The notes under the pieces: generated by a model
Database searches by the model: none
What the model was told of the DNA's origin: nothing
The model's input: the letters and a program-made list of their open reading frames with translations, nothing else
Assembly (NCBI GenBank): GCA_021203845.1
Contig: JAJQAK010000167.1
Location: 24,826-88,825 of the forward strand
From: Clostridia bacterium
GTDB taxonomy: Bacteria; Bacillota; Clostridia; Christensenellales; Borkfalkiaceae
Length of the DNA: 64,000 nucleotides
Direction of reading: 5' to 3'
Made by a program: the position numbers and the translations under genes
Part shown: in pieces, positions 61,426 to 64,000 of the stretch
Layout of the letters: every line of letters starts with the position of its first letter
How positions within the stretch are numbered: the first letter of the stretch is position 1

Positions 61426-63849
61426 ATGGGTAAAAAGGGAAAAATGGCAGGCGAGGTACAGCTGAGCGCGGAGAAAAAAGAGAAAATCGCCGTCATGACG
61501 GCGGAAGAGGCCGTGGGCACGATGACGTTCGGCGAGAAGATAAGGCTTTGCAGCGGGAAAAACTGCTGGGAGACGAAGGATTATCCCGCGCTGGGCCTGC
61601 CGTCTGTTTTTATGTCGGACGGCCCTAACGGGCTTCGCAAGCAGGAGGCCACCGGGGACATGCTCGGCATAAACAGGTCAGTGCCGAGCACGTGCTTTCC
61701 CGCGTCGTCGCTTTCCGCGTGCAGCTGGGACCCGGAGCTCATGTCAGAGATGGGTGCGGCCATAGGTGAAGAGGCCAGAAAGGAGAAGGTGTCCATGGTG
61801 CTCGGGCCGGGACTCAACATAAAGAGGAACCCGCTTTGCGGGAGAAACTTTGAGTATCTTTCCGAGGACCCTTATCTCGCGGGTAAGATGGCGGCAGGGT
61901 ATATTCAGGGCATGCAGTCGAAGGGTGTGAAGTCCTGCGTGAAGCATTTCGCCGCGAACAGCCAGGAATACAAGAGGTTCAGCTCGGACAGCGTGATGGA
62001 CGAAAGGACCATGCGCGAGATTTATCTTGCGGGCTTCGAGACCGCAGTCAGGGAGGGGAAGCCCGGGGCCGTGATGAGCGCGTACAACATGCTCAACGGC
62101 GAGCACTGCAGCTGCAGCAAGGTTCTTCTTAACGACATCCTTAGAAAGGACTGGGGTTTCGAGGGCATCGTGGTGACCGACTGGGGCGCGATATTCGACA
62201 GGGTCGAGGGCTTCAGGGCGGGGTGCGACCTCTCTATGCCGGGCGGGAACGCATTCATGGAGCCCGAGGTCGCTAAAGCCGTGAAGGAGGGAAGGCTCGA
62301 TGAGGCGGACGTAACGAGGTGCGCGGAGAGGGTGTATAGGTTTGTCCGCGAGGCGGAAAAAACTTCGCCTGAGCCCTGCGATTATGAAGCGCATCACGAA
62401 ATTGCCCGTCGCGTCGCGACGGAGAGCGCGGTACTTCTCAAAAACGACGGGATTCTTCCTCTCAGGGACGCCGACGGCGTCGTAATCATAGGCGACATGG
62501 CGAGGGAGCCGAGATATCAGGGCACGGGGTCGAGCCACATAAACCCCGTGAACCTCGTTTCAATGACGGACATCATGCCGGATGCGCCGTTCGCGCCGGG
62601 ATACGACAGAAAGGGGAACACGACGGACGAGCTCGTGGCCGAGGCTGTAAAGCTCGCGGAAGGAGCGAAGAAGGTGATTTTGGTCTGCGGACTTCCGTAC
62701 AACTTCGAGGCCGAGGGCTTCGACAGGGACGACATGAAGATGCCGGAGGGGTATCTCCGTGTTCTGGACGCCGTCACCGCCGTGAACCAAAACGTCGTCG
62801 TCGTGCTCATCTGCGGGTGCGCCGTGGAGGTTCCCTGGGACGAAAAGGTGAGGGCGATACTCTACGCGGGGCTTCCCGGTGAGGCGGGCGTTAAGGCCGT
62901 CTACGACCTTCTTTTCGGCATAAAGAACCCGAGCGGAAAACTCGCCGAGAGCTGGCCCGTGAAGTACGGAGACTGCGTCACCGCGCCGTATTACGGCGAA
63001 AAGGACGCGCACTACATGGAGGGTCTGTACGTGGGATACAGGTATTACGATTCGGCAAATGTCCCCGTGAAGTATCCCTTCGGCTACGGCTTAAGCTACA
63101 CGACGTTCGAATACGGCGAAATGGTCTGCGACGAAAAGCGCGTGTCCGTGAAGGTCACGAACACCGGGAGCGTGAGCGGCGGGGAGGTCGTGCAGCTCTA
63201 CGTCTCGGCGAAGGATTCGCCCCTGTACCGCCCGGAAAAGGAGCTCAAGGGCTTCAAAAAAGTCTGGCTGGAGCCCGGCGAGAGCGCGGAAGTTACGTTC
63301 GAGCTCGACGACAGGAGTTTCGCCGTCTGGGACGGCGGCTGGAAGGTTCTGAAGGGCACATATTCTCTCAAGGTTGGCTCGTCCAGCCGGGACATAAGGT
63401 GCGAGGCGGAAATAGAGCTTGCCGGCGAGACCGTGGAGACGCCCTCGTGGCAGACGGGAAGCTGGTACGAGACCCTCAAGGGCCTGCCGTCCAAGTCCGA
63501 GTGGGAAAGGATGCTCGGCCGCTCCGTCACGCCCGCCCCTGTAAAGAGGGGGAAATATACCATGAACAACACCGTCATCGAGATGAAAAAGACCTCCCTC
63601 ATCATGAAGATCATGTATATGGTCATGATAAGGATGTTCACGAAGCAGTGCTGCGAAGGAAAAAAGCCCGACTTCGCGGTGCCCGAGTTCAGAATGATGG
63701 TCGCGTCCGGCGCGGACAGCAACATAAGCTGTATGGTCGTCAACTCGGGATTCAAAAACTACGTGATCCAGGGGATGCTCGAGATTGCAAACGGACACCC
63801 GTTCAAAGGATTCGCACTCATGATGAAAAAGCTCCGCGACCCCGAGTAG
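61426..63849 (+). CDS. Glycoside hydrolase family 3 (beta-glucosidase-like)
   Basis: 807 residues from ATG 61426 (GGAG upstream; ATG 61444 possible). The GH3 N-terminal barrel has SDGPNGLR, GPGLNIKRNPLCGRNFEYLSEDP, VKHFAANSQE and the nucleophile Asp near 252 in VVTDWGA. The C-terminal sandwich has GTGSSHINP, then a fibronectin-III-like domain (YGLSYTTFEY, GGEVVQLYV). The last 100 residues are an extra tail with hydrophobic Met-rich helices. No signal peptide, so it acts in the cytoplasm on imported oligosaccharides. Confidence 0.93.
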   Translation: MGKKGKMAGEVQLSAEKKEKIAVMTAEEAVGTMTFGEKIRLCSGKNCWETKDYPALGLPSVFMSDGPNGLRKQEATGDMLGINRSVPSTCFPASSLSACSWDPELMSEMGAAIGEEARKEKVSMVLGPGLNIKRNPLCGRNFEYLSEDPYLAGKMAAGYIQGMQSKGVKSCVKHFAANSQEYKRFSSDSVMDERTMREIYLAGFETAVREGKPGAVMSAYNMLNGEHCSCSKVLLNDILRKDWGFEGIVVTDWGAIFDRVEGFRAGCDLSMPGGNAFMEPEVAKAVKEGRLDEADVTRCAERVYRFVREAEKTSPEPCDYEAHHEIARRVATESAVLLKNDGILPLRDADGVVIIGDMAREPRYQGTGSSHINPVNLVSMTDIMPDAPFAPGYDRKGNTTDELVAEAVKLAEGAKKVILVCGLPYNFEAEGFDRDDMKMPEGYLRVLDAVTAVNQNVVVVLICGCAVEVPWDEKVRAILYAGLPGEAGVKAVYDLLFGIKNPSGKLAESWPVKYGDCVTAPYYGEKDAHYMEGLYVGYRYYDSANVPVKYPFGYGLSYTTFEYGEMVCDEKRVSVKVTNTGSVSGGEVVQLYVSAKDSPLYRPEKELKGFKKVWLEPGESAEVTFELDDRSFAVWDGGWKVLKGTYSLKVGSSSRDIRCEAEIELAGETVETPSWQTGSWYETLKGLPSKSEWERMLGRSVTPAPVKRGKYTMNNTVIEMKKTSLIMKIMYMVMIRMFTKQCCEGKKPDFAVPEFRMMVASGADSNISCMVVNSGFKNYVIQGMLEIANGHPFKGFALMMKKLRDPE

Positions 63850-63860
63850 GCGACGTTTGT

Positions 63861-63889
63861 TTGACAGCTTTTGGGAGAGCTTTTATAAT
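63861..63889 (+). promoter_or_regulatory. Perfect-consensus promoter of the tRNA-Leu gene
   Basis: TTGACA at 63861-63866, exactly 17 bases, TATAAT at 63884-63889. Transcription would start about 18 bases before the tRNA. Confidence 0.88.
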
Positions 63890-63913
63890 GGACATTGTTT
63901 GTTGACTTGGTAT

Positions 63914-64000
63914 GCGGCCATGGCGGAATCGGCAGACGCTCTGGATTTAGGATTAAAGGCAAGTGCCGAAATTAACAAAAAACTGTTATATTCTCACATA
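63914..64000 (+). tRNA. tRNA-Leu, 5' half; probably interrupted by a group I intron and cut by the window edge
   Basis: GCGGCCA (63914-63920) is the acceptor strand, then TGGCGGAATCGGCAGACGC, the D arm typical of tRNA-Leu, and the anticodon 5' stem CTGGA with TTTAG. The matching 3' stem TCCAG, the T arm and the acceptor strand TGGCCGC do not follow within the 87 bases left, enough for a whole tRNA-Leu. After the anticodon region the sequence holds GGCAAGTGCC and AAATTAACAAAAAAC, which resembles the conserved P-element region of group I introns (AAATTCAGAGAAACC in cyanobacterial tRNA-Leu). The exact splice point is unclear. Confidence 0.65.

Overview
The window looks like a chromosomal segment of an uncultured, low-to-mid-GC Bacillota (Clostridia-like) bacterium, probably from an animal gut. 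The grounds are a complete S10-spc-alpha ribosomal protein cluster in the Bacillota order, strong SD sequences, sigma-A type promoters (TTGACA/TATAAT, mostly 17-bp spacers), a KOW gene between map and infA, the rpmE-DUF1385-prmC-prfA and yicC-gmk-rpoZ-priA-def-fmt-rsmB-rlmN neighbourhoods, and several copies of the AAA-ATPase-like/PD-(D/E)XK family common in gut anaerobes. Genus or family cannot be fixed by eye.

Layout. 1-5.3 kb: tail of an AAA-ATPase-like gene, a dGTPase-like HD hydrolase, a DUF2188 membrane protein, a decayed AAA-ATPase-like pseudogene, and a pair of G3E GTPases, one with a long His/Asp metal-binding loop. 5.6-22.1 kb: one perfect-consensus promoter, a structured leader, then 31 genes from rpsJ to rplQ including secY, adk, map and infA; several spacers inside the cluster fold into strong hairpins. 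22-34 kb: accessory region with a membrane protein, YfcE phosphodiesterase, an intact AAA-ATPase/nuclease, an AbiE type IV toxin-antitoxin pair, an orphan second AbiEi antitoxin, a free-standing nuclease-like domain, an alcohol-dehydrogenase-like enzyme, and an ABC exporter/MBL hydrolase operon. 34-38 kb: rpmE, a DUF1385-PrmC fusion gene, prfA, a DtxR-type regulator and an FmdB-type zinc ribbon. 38.4-42.2 kb: AT-rich toxin-antitoxin island in which an IS1634-like element sits inside a doc toxin gene (7-bp target duplication), followed by an intact RelB-RelE/ParE pair. 42.3-49.9 kb: core operon from yicC to rlmN. 50-54.3 kb: shikimate kinase, a nonsense-mutated XRE antitoxin, rpe-thiN-nadA-rrf2, and a DinJ-YafQ pair. 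54.5-63.8 kb: ttcA-metY, rpsB-tsf-secB-like, eda, cysK and a GH3 beta-glycosidase. The last 87 bases hold the 5' half of a tRNA-Leu behind a perfect promoter; the 3' half does not follow, and the sequence resembles the start of a group I intron.

How the genes work together: most of the window is translation machinery (ribosomal proteins, IF-1, RF1 and its methylase, Met-tRNA formylation/deformylation/aminopeptidase, rRNA and tRNA modification, EF-Ts) with the SecYEG channel and a SecB-like protein. Six toxin-antitoxin-type loci, three incomplete or broken, mark the accessory gaps. No CRISPR array, rRNA operon or phage was seen. All coordinates and calls come from reading the sequence; no database search was run, and family names are from recognition of motifs.
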